DNA from: Candidatus Melainabacteria bacterium
GTDB taxonomy: Bacteria; Cyanobacteriota; Vampirovibrionia; Obscuribacterales; Obscuribacteraceae
Direction of reading: 5' to 3'
DNA: 64,000 nucleotides
Assembly: GCA_017307165.1 (NCBI GenBank)
Contig: JAFKGK010000008.1
Location: forward strand, 62,001-126,000
Shown: positions 45,280 to 54,190 of the stretch, piece after piece
Numbering within the stretch: the first letter of the stretch is position 1
How the letters are laid out: each line of letters begins with the position of its first letter
Made by a program: the position numbers and the translations under genes
The notes under the pieces: model-generated
What the model was told of the DNA's origin: nothing
The model's database searches: none
What the model saw: only the letters and a program-made list of their open reading frames with translations

Positions 45280-45558
45280 TTATTGTTGCTTTAGCTCCAT
45301 TTCCAAAATCTCACGCTGGGCTTCTCCCAACTCGTTTAAGAGTTGCAGGGTACGGCTTGCTTCTTGTTCGTCGATTTTACTCATAGCAAAACCAACATGA
45401 ATCAGCACCCACTGACCAATTGTAGATTGGATAGGATTGTCCTCATCCACGATACAAGCCAGATTGATGACGCGCTTCACCCCTGACACATCAGCCTTGC
45501 CCAGCTTTTTTTCTGCATCTATTATTTCCACTATCTGACCTGGAATGCCAAGACACAT
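45280..45558 (-). CDS. hypC: Hydrogenase maturation chaperone HypC
   Basis: A 92-residue chaperone that carries the Fe(CN)2CO unit with HypD and hands it to the large subunit. It begins MCLGIPGQIVEI, with the essential N-terminal Cys2, and has the VLIHVGFAMSKIDEQEA block. Length and motifs are standard. It lies 18 bases after hypF. Confidence 0.97.
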   Translation of the reverse strand: MCLGIPGQIVEIIDAEKKLGKADVSGVKRVINLACIVDEDNPIQSTIGQWVLIHVGFAMSKIDEQEASRTLQLLNELGEAQREILEMELKQQ

Positions 45559-45576
45559 TTGATGATTCTCCTCTAC

Positions 45577-47973
45577 TTATTGATTGTACTGCTGCTGTGC
45601 ACGAATGGCAGCAATGATTGCCTGACCAAGAGAAATACCACCATCATTGGCTGGCACCTGACTATGAGTGAGCACGCGAAAGTTTGGCTCTAGACCTTTT
45701 GATACGAGCTCAAAAAGCAGCGCATTTTGAAACACACCACCTGTCAGCACGACAGTATCAAACAATGCATTTTCACCCGTGAAGGCAAGCTTGTTGGCCA
45801 TTTTGACGATAACTCGAGCCAGACCTTTATGAAAACGAGCTGAAACTACAGATGCCGGAGTGCCAAGTATAAGATCGCCAAGCAAGGCCTGCCACATCGA
45901 GACAGGTTCGATATAAGGTATGCCGCTCTCTTTAAGAAGTGGTATGCCAAATGGATAAATTAGCTCTTCGTCGTCCAGGGCCAGTTCTTTTTTACATGCT
46001 ATGGCTTCAAACTCGACTGCCGCTTGCCCTTCGTAGGTCACCTGTTCTCTACAGACACCACAGGCTGCAGCAACTGCATCAAATAGCCTCCCGCAGGAGC
46101 TGGCTTTGGGAGATGCGATACCGCTAGCCAACATCGACTCAAAAGCAGGCAGATTTTTTTTGCTCAAAAAATGCGTCAATTCGAGATCTGCATAATCGAG
46201 CAGATAGCGGTTCCAGCCGATTTCTGCCATCAAATGACTAAATGTATTGCGCCAGGGCTCGCGCATGGCCTGGGTACCGCCCAGCAATTGGACAGGTTTA
46301 AAAGTACCAAGTCTTTTAGATTGTTTGTAGTCTGCCAGGAGAAATTCTCCACCCCAAAGCTCGCCATCGTCGCCCATGCCCAGTCCATCTAGAGCTATGC
46401 CCAAGACCGGCGGGGCATCGAGAGAACGACCGTTTTCGACCAAACAGGCTGCTATATGAGCATGGTGATGCTGCACCTCGCAAACGGGTAGATTTTGCTC
46501 CTTAGCGAGCATATTACCAAGCTTGCTTGAAAGATATTCGGGATGTTTGTCGATCGCTATGATTTGGCTGTTTGCAGCAAAGAGATTTTGATATAGCTTG
46601 AGGTTTTTTTGATAGTCCTTATAAGTGAGAGCGTCTTCTAGATCACCCATATGTTGAGATATTATGGCCTTGCCATCTTTTATCAAACAAAAGGTATTTT
46701 TGAGCTCGGCCCCCATAGCCAGGACCTGTACTGACGCAAGCCCAGAGGGCAAAGGGATCGGAGCCGGTGCATAGCCTCTCGCGCGCCTGAGGATGCGAGG
46801 CTTGTCGGCAACGACTCTGACCAGAGAATCATCTATACGATTGACTATTTGTCGATTGTGATCCAGTACATAGTCCGTGAGGCAGGAAATTTTGTCTTTG
46901 CTTGCTGCCCATTCGATACTTTGAGGCTCATCAGATAGATTACAAGAAGTCAACACTATAGGCTTTTTAATGCGCCTTAGCAACAAATGATGCAATGGAG
47001 TGTAAGGCAGCATAAAACCGAGGAGGCTTTGCCCCGGCGCCACTGCCTGTGATATCAAACCAGCTTGTTTGATCTTTAAAAGAACAATGGGCGCAGCCAC
47101 CGAAGTGAGTAGCCTTTCTTCCTCAGAACTTACAAAGCAATAAGCCTTTATGGTGTCGAGATCTTTAGCCATTAGTGCAAAAGGCTTTGCAAAGCGATGT
47201 TTTCTCTCTCTCAATAATTGCACGGCGGCATCATTGGTGGCATCGCAAGCAATGTGAAATCCTCCAATACCTTTGATAGCGACAATTTTTCCATTTAGGA
47301 TAAGATTGCCCGCACCATCTACATCATCGAGCTGGGTTATAGCTTCGAGACTAAAAGGCCGCTCATCTGTCCTCATTAAAGTGGCCTTGGGACCGCAAAC
47401 ATGGCATGCGTTGGGCTGGGCATGAAATCTACGATTTAATGGATCCTTGTACTCCTGCAAACAATCCGAGCATTGAGGAAAGGCAGACATGCTTGTATTG
47501 GCTCTGTCATAGGGGATCTGCTTGATGATCGAAAGTCGCGGGCCACAGTGAGTGCAATTTGTAAAAGGGTATCGGTAGCGCCGATCGAAAGGATTATTTG
47601 AATCGTGGCAGCATTGCAAACATGCGCTGGCATCCGGTGAGACACTTGTGCGGGCACTGCCTGCCTTGCTTTCACCTATTTCAAAAGACTTTGGAATATC
47701 CGATACTTCCTCGCTAGAGACAAGCTCCCTGGTGCGACATTCTATGCTGTCTATTTTGCCCAGAGGCGGACAATTTTGCAAAATGGCATCAATAAATGTG
47801 TCCTGTTGTTGGGCCTCAGCATAAGCAACCACTAGTACGCCTTCGCTATCATTGAGGATTTGCCCCACTATGCCTAGACTTTTAGCGACCAAAAAAACAG
47901 TAGGGCGAAAACCCACACCTTGGACCGTGCCTCTAATGCGCAAGACGCGCCGCTCGATCTTTTGCAAAGTCAT
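45577..47973 (-). CDS. hypF: Carbamoyltransferase HypF
   Basis: A 798-residue enzyme that makes the carbamoyl group for HypE from carbamoyl phosphate. Domains in order: acylphosphatase (1-95, RIRGTVQGVGFRPTVF), two zinc fingers (C118/C121/C140/C143 and C168/C171/C190/C193), YrdC-like domain (about 210-390, VAIKGIGGFHIACDA) and Kae1-like domain (about 405-798) with the VQHHHAHIAACL metal motif and PANDGGISLGQA near the end. The length is normal. Its ATGA overlaps the stop of the NHL gene upstream. Confidence 0.97.
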   Translation of the reverse strand: MTLQKIERRVLRIRGTVQGVGFRPTVFLVAKSLGIVGQILNDSEGVLVVAYAEAQQQDTFIDAILQNCPPLGKIDSIECRTRELVSSEEVSDIPKSFEIGESKAGSARTSVSPDASACLQCCHDSNNPFDRRYRYPFTNCTHCGPRLSIIKQIPYDRANTSMSAFPQCSDCLQEYKDPLNRRFHAQPNACHVCGPKATLMRTDERPFSLEAITQLDDVDGAGNLILNGKIVAIKGIGGFHIACDATNDAAVQLLRERKHRFAKPFALMAKDLDTIKAYCFVSSEEERLLTSVAAPIVLLKIKQAGLISQAVAPGQSLLGFMLPYTPLHHLLLRRIKKPIVLTSCNLSDEPQSIEWAASKDKISCLTDYVLDHNRQIVNRIDDSLVRVVADKPRILRRARGYAPAPIPLPSGLASVQVLAMGAELKNTFCLIKDGKAIISQHMGDLEDALTYKDYQKNLKLYQNLFAANSQIIAIDKHPEYLSSKLGNMLAKEQNLPVCEVQHHHAHIAACLVENGRSLDAPPVLGIALDGLGMGDDGELWGGEFLLADYKQSKRLGTFKPVQLLGGTQAMREPWRNTFSHLMAEIGWNRYLLDYADLELTHFLSKKNLPAFESMLASGIASPKASSCGRLFDAVAAACGVCREQVTYEGQAAVEFEAIACKKELALDDEELIYPFGIPLLKESGIPYIEPVSMWQALLGDLILGTPASVVSARFHKGLARVIVKMANKLAFTGENALFDTVVLTGGVFQNALLFELVSKGLEPNFRVLTHSQVPANDGGISLGQAIIAAIRAQQQYNQ

Positions 47974-49115
47974 TTGTCGACGCTCCAGACTGAGACGCGA
48001 TTGTTGCCTGAGTCGGCGACCAGCAATTTGTCTGCATAGCTAGAGATATGATAGGGCCAGCAAAGGCTGTCTGCCTGAGCTGGCTTCCAGCGATTATCAC
48101 CCTTATCCTCAAAACCTGGCTGTCCGAGCAAAAAACTAGCGTCCATGCCCATCTCCAATTGGTCTAGATCATAGCCTACGATACGAGAATTGGCTGTATC
48201 TGCTGCCATAAGAAAACCAGCGCAAACAGCAAGAGAATAAGGCATGTTGAGGGTGGCCGCAGTGGGAGCGTAGCGCCTTTGATTATGATCGCAATCAGTG
48301 AAACTCATCTGCCCAATGACCAGATCGCAAGCAGCGCCCATTGACTGGGGCTCATCATTGTAGACCATGATGCGATTGTTCCCAGCATCCGCAACAAAGA
48401 GCCGATCACCATAATGAGCAATCCCGTGAGGCCAACGCATACTCATTGCGCTTACATCCCGGCCTGCATTTTCATCGCGGCAATCAAATCTCCTTTGACC
48501 AAGTAAAAGGTCGCAGGGCTGATTATTTTTTTTAGGCAATGATTTCCAGATCATCACTCTTCGGTTGCCGGCATCGGCTACGTACAGACAACGCCCATCA
48601 AAATGGACGCCATATGGCCAGTGCATACTAGTGGCATCAGGGACGCTCCTCCCCTGGTTTGCTTCATTTTGAAAAAAATCGATTTGTCCAAGCACTAGAT
48701 CGGCTGGCGTATTATCAGCTTGGGGCAGTTTATGCCAGATCAAAATCCTGTGATTCCATGCGTCAGCCACAGCCAAGCCGATGGTGTCCTGCTCTAACAG
48801 ACAAATCCCAGTAGGTACATTTAGTGAGTGCGCTGAGGGCGGCCCCTTACCATTGCGACCTTCTCGATCAAAATCAGACTGCCCAATTTGAAAAGTGGCA
48901 ATGGATTTGTCACTAAGGCCCTCATGCCTGAAGGCAAGAAGTCTATGGTGGCCAGTGTCGCATATGTACAGCCAATCTCGAGTCAGCAATACTCCCCTAG
49001 GACCAAAGCAAGTCGTACTGGAAGGCACTATCGGACTCGATATCAAATCGGGGACTCTCAGTCCACCAAGGACGACTACAGGCTCTTTTAGCAATAGCTT
49101 GGCACCGCTTTTCAT
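47970..49115 (-). CDS. NHL-repeat protein of the hydrogenase operon
   Basis: A 381-residue beta-propeller-like protein. At least five repeats can be aligned through the motif LGQ-x-x-F, each followed by an MxWPYG-like segment and an ADAGNNRIMV-like strand, as expected for NHL repeats; the closing ADSGNNRVSVWSV returns to the first blade. There is no signal peptide, so it is cytoplasmic. It is embedded between the NifU-Rieske gene (adjacent, no gap) and hypF (4-base overlap), so it is tied to hydrogenase production or function, perhaps as a docking or assembly platform. That role is inferred. Confidence 0.88.
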   Translation of the reverse strand: MKSGAKLLLKEPVVVLGGLRVPDLISSPIVPSSTTCFGPRGVLLTRDWLYICDTGHHRLLAFRHEGLSDKSIATFQIGQSDFDREGRNGKGPPSAHSLNVPTGICLLEQDTIGLAVADAWNHRILIWHKLPQADNTPADLVLGQIDFFQNEANQGRSVPDATSMHWPYGVHFDGRCLYVADAGNRRVMIWKSLPKKNNQPCDLLLGQRRFDCRDENAGRDVSAMSMRWPHGIAHYGDRLFVADAGNNRIMVYNDEPQSMGAACDLVIGQMSFTDCDHNQRRYAPTAATLNMPYSLAVCAGFLMAADTANSRIVGYDLDQLEMGMDASFLLGQPGFEDKGDNRWKPAQADSLCWPYHISSYADKLLVADSGNNRVSVWSVDK

Positions 49116-49979
49116 TTATAGTTTGATCTCGACTGCGCCGTCTTTAAATCTTACGGCCAGAGATTCCAGTTGTACTTCGGGTGCAGTAAGGCATTCACCG
49201 GAGTCGATCGCAAATTTGAAACCGTGATAGGGGCAGGTAATTATGCCGTTTTCAAAATTGCCCATATCGATAGGCATACCTAAATGCGCGCAGCTATTTT
49301 GATAGCAGACAACTTTGTCATTCAGGAGAGTCAAGATAAGCGAGTACCCGTTCAATTCTAAAGCTTTGATGGCTCCTGATTGCAATTCAGAGAGTCTGAG
49401 CGCATAAGTCCAATTGCTATCATCCAGTCCGGCAAACGGACTGACAAAATTGATGGGTATTTCGCTACCACTGCAATTACTGAGGCCCATCACTCTCCTT
49501 ACCTCGACAATCTCCGGGCAGTGTTCTTTAATAGCCTTCTCCACACCTTCGCTAAGAGTCAACTCGGAGGCCGGGCAGTGGCTACAGGCTCCTATTAATC
49601 GCACCACAGCCGTTGAGGGCAATTGGACTTCTACAAGCTCCACGTTACCACCATGACTGGCGAGTGCAGGTCGCACCGTCGCTAGTGCCTCTTCTATTCT
49701 TTCGTGCAATGATGGCTTTAAAAGCTTGTGGTGTCGTAATACCGAATACACGACTTCGTCGGCAAGAGCTTGCTTTAATGCACTCATAGCAGTCGGTTCG
49801 CATTTGACATTGCGGATAAGCCTGGCAAAAGCCTCTTTATTTAATGCCGCGATCGCGGTTTTTAAGGCAACTACCGTTCTTTGCTGATCTTCATCCCAGT
49901 TTTCTATGATCGCTTCAAGCGCCTCAATATTTTTGAGCATTTGCTCAAATGATTGGGGAGGAGATTCCGCTTCGGTCAT
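49116..49979 (-). CDS. NifU-like/Rieske fusion iron-sulfur protein
   Basis: A 287-residue soluble protein with three parts: a helical N-terminus (1-85), a NifU C-terminal-type domain with GACSHCPAS (C132, C135) that can hold or donate an Fe-S cluster, and a Rieske [2Fe-2S] domain with ligands C230-x-H232 and C249-x2-H252 (NSCAHLG and CPYHGF). Rieske/NifU fusions are known neighbours of Huc-type hydrogenases. It may accept electrons from the hydrogenase or help load its unusual clusters. No Tat signal is present, so it is cytoplasmic. Confidence 0.9.
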   Translation of the reverse strand: MTEAESPPQSFEQMLKNIEALEAIIENWDEDQQRTVVALKTAIAALNKEAFARLIRNVKCEPTAMSALKQALADEVVYSVLRHHKLLKPSLHERIEEALATVRPALASHGGNVELVEVQLPSTAVVRLIGACSHCPASELTLSEGVEKAIKEHCPEIVEVRRVMGLSNCSGSEIPINFVSPFAGLDDSNWTYALRLSELQSGAIKALELNGYSLILTLLNDKVVCYQNSCAHLGMPIDMGNFENGIITCPYHGFKFAIDSGECLTAPEVQLESLAVRFKDGAVEIKL

Positions 49980-49992
49980 CGCAGGTTAGCTC

Positions 49993-50223
49993 CTAAGCAA
50001 ACTTTATATCTTTAAGCAAAAATGGCTGGACCATACCGCTGATTATGCTAGTAATGACAGCGGCCAACGTCAGCCCGATACCAAGCTTAAATAGAAGGAC
50101 AAAAATGACGCTTGCCATCAGCATGCCAATTGCAAACTGTCTGAGGACATAGCCGTTATTGCGAAATAACTTACCTGCAAGTACCAGCTGCATCGTGTCA
50201 GTGATCATGTCGAGATCAAACAT
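49993..50223 (-). CDS. 76-residue membrane protein of the hydrogenase operon (A)
   Basis: I do not recognise this small protein. It has an amphipathic N-terminal part (MFDLDMITDTMQLVLAGKLF) and two close transmembrane helices (about residues 28-46 and 48-67), ending LLKDIKFA. AGGAAA sits a few bases before the ATG, in a context nearly identical to that of the gene upstream. It lies 13 bases before the NifU-Rieske gene inside the hydrogenase operon, so a role as membrane anchor, quinone-side partner or nickel/proton handling protein is possible. None is shown. Confidence 0.75.
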   Translation of the reverse strand: MFDLDMITDTMQLVLAGKLFRNNGYVLRQFAIGMLMASVIFVLLFKLGIGLTLAAVITSIISGMVQPFLLKDIKFA

Positions 50224-50252
50224 AGCTTTTTCCTTTATATAGATAGAGAGTG

Positions 50253-50483
50253 CTACAGCATCCGTGATACCAAAAGTCCGATCAGGACACCAGGCAAGGC
50301 TGCAGCTACACCAAAAGGGAAACCCATCATAAAGACGAGCTCTTTACCCAAGGACTTGCCGCCAAGAATGTTTGCACCGACACAGCCACCTGTGCCGCCC
50401 AAAACAATCGCTATCAAACCGTAGAGCGCGCAGGTGACAGGTGTCAGTGCTCCCGTCGCAAGTTGTTGGTAAATACTATCCAT
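50253..50483 (-). CDS. 76-residue membrane protein of the hydrogenase operon (B)
   Basis: An unrecognised small protein with two hydrophobic, glycine-rich helices (about residues 14-40 and 48-74) joined by a short basic loop, GGKSLGKE. The helix ends are packed with small residues (GGTGGCVGANILGG), suggesting tight helix packing or oligomerisation. GAGGAAAAGCG precedes the ATG directly. It is the same length as its neighbour, 29 bases away, but the two are not clearly homologous; they may form a two-component membrane complex. It has a single cysteine. Confidence 0.75.
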   Translation of the reverse strand: MDSIYQQLATGALTPVTCALYGLIAIVLGGTGGCVGANILGGKSLGKELVFMMGFPFGVAAALPGVLIGLLVSRML

Positions 50484-50511
50484 CGCTTTTCCTCAGATTT
50501 ATAATTAGGCA

Positions 50512-51507
50512 TTAGTCTAAATTCGATTCTATTTCATTGATTACTTGCGTCACCACTTCTACTTTACTATCTTCTCCATACTGCTCAAATATCATGCGAG
50601 CCTCACGATAAAGCGTGAGGGCTTCGGCTAAACGGCTGCTGTTGCCATTTTCCGGATGTTCGAGATCGTCCGGCAGATTGCGTAGGCAGTTGGCCTTATT
50701 GGCAATAGTATTGGCATATGCGACAGGCGAGTTGCGTGTATCTCTTACTTTGAGTGCTTCGTCGTAGGCGGCTAGCGCCCGCAAATTGTTTTCTACAGCG
50801 TGACTCGAGGATGCATACTGTAAGGCATTGCCGAGATTATTTTGCAGCATAGCGTACTCGGATGGCATGTCTTCGATAGTCACTATCTCCAGCGCAGCCT
50901 CAAAGGATTGAACTGCCAGGGCCTCCCGCATCTTGGCTTTTTCATCTGCGAGAGGTATAGATAGATAAGCCGTCGCTAGATTGTTGTGAAGGATGACGTA
51001 CTCTGCTGGAAAATTGCTCTTGGTGAAGACGCGCAATGATTTTTGGTAGAGGCTTATGGCATCAGTGATCTTTGCTAGATGAGAGCCTGCCAGAGCTTGA
51101 ATCACTAGCCCCAGGTTAAGCTGCGCCTCGGCAATTTCTTCGGGTAACGCACCAAAAGACTCAAATTGAGAGATAGCTTGCTCTAAATCGTTTTTCGCTA
51201 TTTCTAAATACTGGCAATCTTGACTCGGTAGCATGTAATACGCAGTAGCTCTGCGAGCCAGGATACGTGCTGCAGTCAAGACATCTCGATCTGGGCACAG
51301 TGCAAGCGCTTTGCCGTAAAGAGAAATTGCATCCAATATTTGATGTTGTCCTTTTGGCTTACTTTGTAAGCCCACCGCAATTTCAACCAACATGTCAATC
51401 TTGTCCGCAAGTGAAACAGACGTGCTTTCCAGCATGGCAAGCGCTTGTTGGTATTGTTCGTGAGTGAGAGAATTTGTTAGAGAATTGGTAAGAGAAAATG
51501 ATTGCAC
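50512..51507 (-). CDS. TPR protein of the hydrogenase operon
   Basis: A 331-residue helical-repeat protein, first gene of the minus-strand hydrogenase accessory operon. After a short repetitive start (SLTNSLTNSLTHEQY) it has about seven TPR-like pairs, for example SLYGKALALCPDRDVLTAAR, EIAEAQLNLGLVIQALAG and YAMLQNNLGNALQYASSS. No signal peptide or membrane helix is present. The start is GTG with GGAAG upstream. TPR proteins occur with several group 1h/2a hydrogenases; here it may chaperone subunit assembly, which is inferred. Confidence 0.85.
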   Translation of the reverse strand: MQSFSLTNSLTNSLTHEQYQQALAMLESTSVSLADKIDMLVEIAVGLQSKPKGQHQILDAISLYGKALALCPDRDVLTAARILARRATAYYMLPSQDCQYLEIAKNDLEQAISQFESFGALPEEIAEAQLNLGLVIQALAGSHLAKITDAISLYQKSLRVFTKSNFPAEYVILHNNLATAYLSIPLADEKAKMREALAVQSFEAALEIVTIEDMPSEYAMLQNNLGNALQYASSSHAVENNLRALAAYDEALKVRDTRNSPVAYANTIANKANCLRNLPDDLEHPENGNSSRLAEALTLYREARMIFEQYGEDSKVEVVTQVINEIESNLD

Positions 51508-51557
51508 AAAAATTCTTCCGGTTAGTTCTAATAGCTATTCTGGCACGAATATGGATG

Positions 51558-51563
51558 TATAAT
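51558..51563 (+). promoter_or_regulatory. Candidate -10 element of the hydrogenase structural operon
   Basis: A perfect TATAAT 44 bases before the hucS start codon, in the 100-base gap between the two divergent hydrogenase operons. No good -35 hexamer is present at 16-18 bases upstream, so activation by a regulator is plausible. The gap is short enough that both operons are likely co-regulated. Confidence 0.5.
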
Positions 51564-51607
51564 CGAAATGGAATTGGAAAAGTGTTGTAGAAGAAGCGAG
51601 GAATTCA

Positions 51608-52570
51608 ATGGCTAATCTTCTTTGGCTGCAAGGCGGCGCTTGCTCAGGCAACACCATGTCCTTCCTCAACGCAGAAGAACCCAGTGCTTGCGATCTGGTT
51701 ACTGATTTTGGCATCAATATACTCTGGCATCCCTCTCTCGGAGTAGAGCTGGGCGACAACCTCAAAGAGCTTTTAAACGACTGTCTTTCCGGCAAGACCA
51801 AACTCGACATTTTTGTTTTTGAAGGTAGTGTCGTAAATGCTCCAAACGGCACAGGCCAATGGAACAGATTTGCCGGTCGTCCGATGAAGGACTGGGTCGC
51901 AGAGCTTAGCAACGTCGCCGACTTTGTAGTGGCAATCGGCGACTGCGCTACTTATGGTGGCATCCCTGCCATGGCACCCAATCCTAGTGAGTCCACTGGC
52001 CTTCAGTTTTTAAAAAGAAACCACGGCGGCTTCCTCGGCAAAGATTTTAAAAGCAAAGCCGGTCTGCCAGTAATAAATATCCCTGGCTGCCCAGCCCATC
52101 CCGACTGGGTGACTCAAATCTTAGTGGCGGTCGCAACAGGCAGAGCCGGGGACCTGAGTCTAGATCAATTCCAGAGACCCAAGACATTTTTCCAGAGCTT
52201 TACTCAGACCGGTTGCACTCGCAATATTCACTTTGCCTACAAAGTTTCCACAACTGAGTTTGGACAACGTAATGGTTGTCTCTTTTATGATCTAGGCTGC
52301 CGCGGCCCAATGACTCATTCGCCGTGCAATCGCATCCTTTGGAACCGGCAGTCTTCAAAGACGCGCGCCGGCATGCCTTGCCTAGGCTGCACCGAACCCG
52401 AGTTTCCATTTTTTGATCTAGCACCAGGGACAGTCTTTAAGACTCAGACTGTTATGGGTGTCCCCAAAGAAATGCCGCCGGGTCTGGACAAGATGCGTTA
52501 TATCAAACTGACTGCCGCTGCTAAAGCAGCCTCTCCGGCCTGGGCCGAAGAAGACATGTTCGTTATTTGA
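51608..52570 (+). CDS. hucS: [NiFe]-hydrogenase small subunit, group 2a (Huc-like)
   Basis: A 320-residue electron-transfer subunit holding three Fe-S clusters. By eye it is closest to group 2a small subunits such as mycobacterial HucS: the opening LLWLQGGACSGNTMSFL replaces the usual CTCC motif, and GDCATYGGIPAM, NIPGCPAHPDW, TQTGCTR, GCRGPMTHSPCNRILWN and GMPCLGCTEPEFPFFDLAPG follow in order. No twin-arginine signal or C-terminal membrane helix is present, so it stays in the cytoplasm. GAGGAA lies five bases upstream of the ATG. It is the first gene of the structural operon. Confidence 0.96.
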   Translation: MANLLWLQGGACSGNTMSFLNAEEPSACDLVTDFGINILWHPSLGVELGDNLKELLNDCLSGKTKLDIFVFEGSVVNAPNGTGQWNRFAGRPMKDWVAELSNVADFVVAIGDCATYGGIPAMAPNPSESTGLQFLKRNHGGFLGKDFKSKAGLPVINIPGCPAHPDWVTQILVAVATGRAGDLSLDQFQRPKTFFQSFTQTGCTRNIHFAYKVSTTEFGQRNGCLFYDLGCRGPMTHSPCNRILWNRQSSKTRAGMPCLGCTEPEFPFFDLAPGTVFKTQTVMGVPKEMPPGLDKMRYIKLTAAAKAASPAWAEEDMFVI

Positions 52571-52587
52571 GCGAGGATCAAAAACCT

Positions 52588-54189
52588 ATGTCCAAAGTTG
52601 AAACCCTTGATATTTCTCCGGTAGGACGAGTCGAGGGTGATTTAGACGTTCGGGTAGATATCGAGGATGGCATAGTCACAAATGCCTGGACTCAAGCCGA
52701 ATTATTTCGCGGCTTCGAGATCATCCTCAAGGGCAAGGATCCGCAAGCCGGGCTTGTGGTTACTCCCAGAGCATGCGGCATTTGTGGTGCGTCTCACTTG
52801 ACCTGCGCAGCATGGGCCCTAGATACCGCCTGGCAAACTGAGGTGCCGCGCAATGCCATCCTCGCTAGAAATCTAGGACAACTAGTAGAAACCATCCAGA
52901 GTTTGCCGAGGCATCACTATGGTCTTTTTATGATCGACATGATCAATAAAAACTACAAGCACAGCAAATACTATGAAATGGCCGTGGAGCGGTGGGCACC
53001 TTTTACAGGCAAAAACTACGAGATCGGCGTGACTATCTCCGGCCGTCCGGTCGAAATTTATGCCTTGCTTGGCGGTCAGTGGCCGCACAGCAGTTTCATG
53101 GTACCAGGTGGGGTGATGTGCTCTCCAACACTCACCGACATTACCAGAGCCTGGTCCATCATGGAGCACTTCCGCAAAAACTGGTTGGAGCCTATTTGGC
53201 TTGGATGCTCACTTGAGCGCTACGAAGAAATTCGCACCTACGAAGACTTTCTCAACTGGATGGAAGAAAAAGAAGAACATGCCAATTCTGACCTGGCCAT
53301 GTACTGGAAAATGTGCTGCGATATCGGTCTAGACAAATACGGTCAGGGCCTCGGCAAATATGTAACCTGGGGCTACATGCCACATGAGGACAAGTATCAA
53401 AAACCGACTATAGACACTCGCAACCAATCCATATGGATGCCATCTGGAGTATATGATGCAAAAACAGATCGCCATCAGTTGATGAGCCAAGGGTTTGCCA
53501 GAGAAGACGTCGCTCACGCATGGTATGAGGAGAGCAACAAACCGACGCATCCATTTGATCGCACCACAAATCCAATTGCCAACAACAAGACTGATTTTGA
53601 TGGTGGCAAATACACATGGGCAACTGCCGTATTGCATGCCCAAGAAGGCCACCTCGAAGCTGGTCCATTAGCCAGACAGCTCGTTTACGGCGGCAAACAC
53701 ATGGAAGGTTGGCAATACAGCGATCCTCTCGTGCTTGATATGTATAAAAAAATGGGAGGCGCAAGTGTGGCGCTCAGACACTTTGCTCGCATGCACGAGG
53801 TCAAGGCTGTCTACAGAAAAATCGAACACTGTTTGCGAGAGTTTAGGCTAAGCGAGCCATTTTATAAGAAGCCTGTAGAAAAAGACGGACGAGGCTGGGG
53901 CGCTACCGAAGCTGCCCGGGGCGCTTTATGCCATTGGGTTGAAGTAGAGGGCGGAAAAATCAAAAATTATCAGATAATCGCCCCCACCACCTGGAATGTT
54001 GGCCCTCGTAGTGCACAAGGCGAACGGGGTCCAATCGAAGAAGCGCTAATCGGAATACCAATCAAAGACAGTCGCGACCCTGTAGAAGTCGGCCACGTCG
54101 CCAGATCTTTCGATTCGTGCCTGGTCTGCACAGTCCACGCCCACGATGCTAAGACCGGCCAAGAACTGGCCAGATTTAGAACGACTTGA
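52588..54189 (+). CDS. hucL: [NiFe]-hydrogenase large subunit, group 2a (Huc-like)
   Basis: The 533-residue catalytic subunit that splits H2. Nickel-iron ligands are C63 and C66 in RACGICGASH near the N-terminus and C511 and C514 in DSCLVCTVH near the C-terminus. The DSC (not DPC) form and the LDVRVDIEDG, GFEIILKGKDPQAGL and QWPHSSFMVPGGVM blocks are characteristic of group 2a. A 16-residue C-terminal peptide after H517 should be removed by the protease encoded next. ATG at 52588 gives the N-terminus matching the family; a TTG seven codons earlier would overlap hucS. Confidence 0.97.
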   Translation: MSKVETLDISPVGRVEGDLDVRVDIEDGIVTNAWTQAELFRGFEIILKGKDPQAGLVVTPRACGICGASHLTCAAWALDTAWQTEVPRNAILARNLGQLVETIQSLPRHHYGLFMIDMINKNYKHSKYYEMAVERWAPFTGKNYEIGVTISGRPVEIYALLGGQWPHSSFMVPGGVMCSPTLTDITRAWSIMEHFRKNWLEPIWLGCSLERYEEIRTYEDFLNWMEEKEEHANSDLAMYWKMCCDIGLDKYGQGLGKYVTWGYMPHEDKYQKPTIDTRNQSIWMPSGVYDAKTDRHQLMSQGFAREDVAHAWYEESNKPTHPFDRTTNPIANNKTDFDGGKYTWATAVLHAQEGHLEAGPLARQLVYGGKHMEGWQYSDPLVLDMYKKMGGASVALRHFARMHEVKAVYRKIEHCLREFRLSEPFYKKPVEKDGRGWGATEAARGALCHWVEVEGGKIKNYQIIAPTTWNVGPRSAQGERGPIEEALIGIPIKDSRDPVEVGHVARSFDSCLVCTVHAHDAKTGQELARFRTT

Positions 54190-54190
54190 C

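Noticed and set aside
51541..51556. TGGCACG upstream of hucS looks like the -24 part of a sigma-54 promoter, as in some hydrogenase operons.
   Set aside because: The -12 part lacks the essential GC, and a perfect TATAAT lies beside it; coincidence is more likely.
51608..54189. Assignment of the hydrogenase to group 1h (Hhy) instead of group 2a.
   Set aside because: The ACSGNT opening of the small subunit and the DSCLVC ending of the large subunit fit group 2a better, as I recall these families; a phylogeny would decide.
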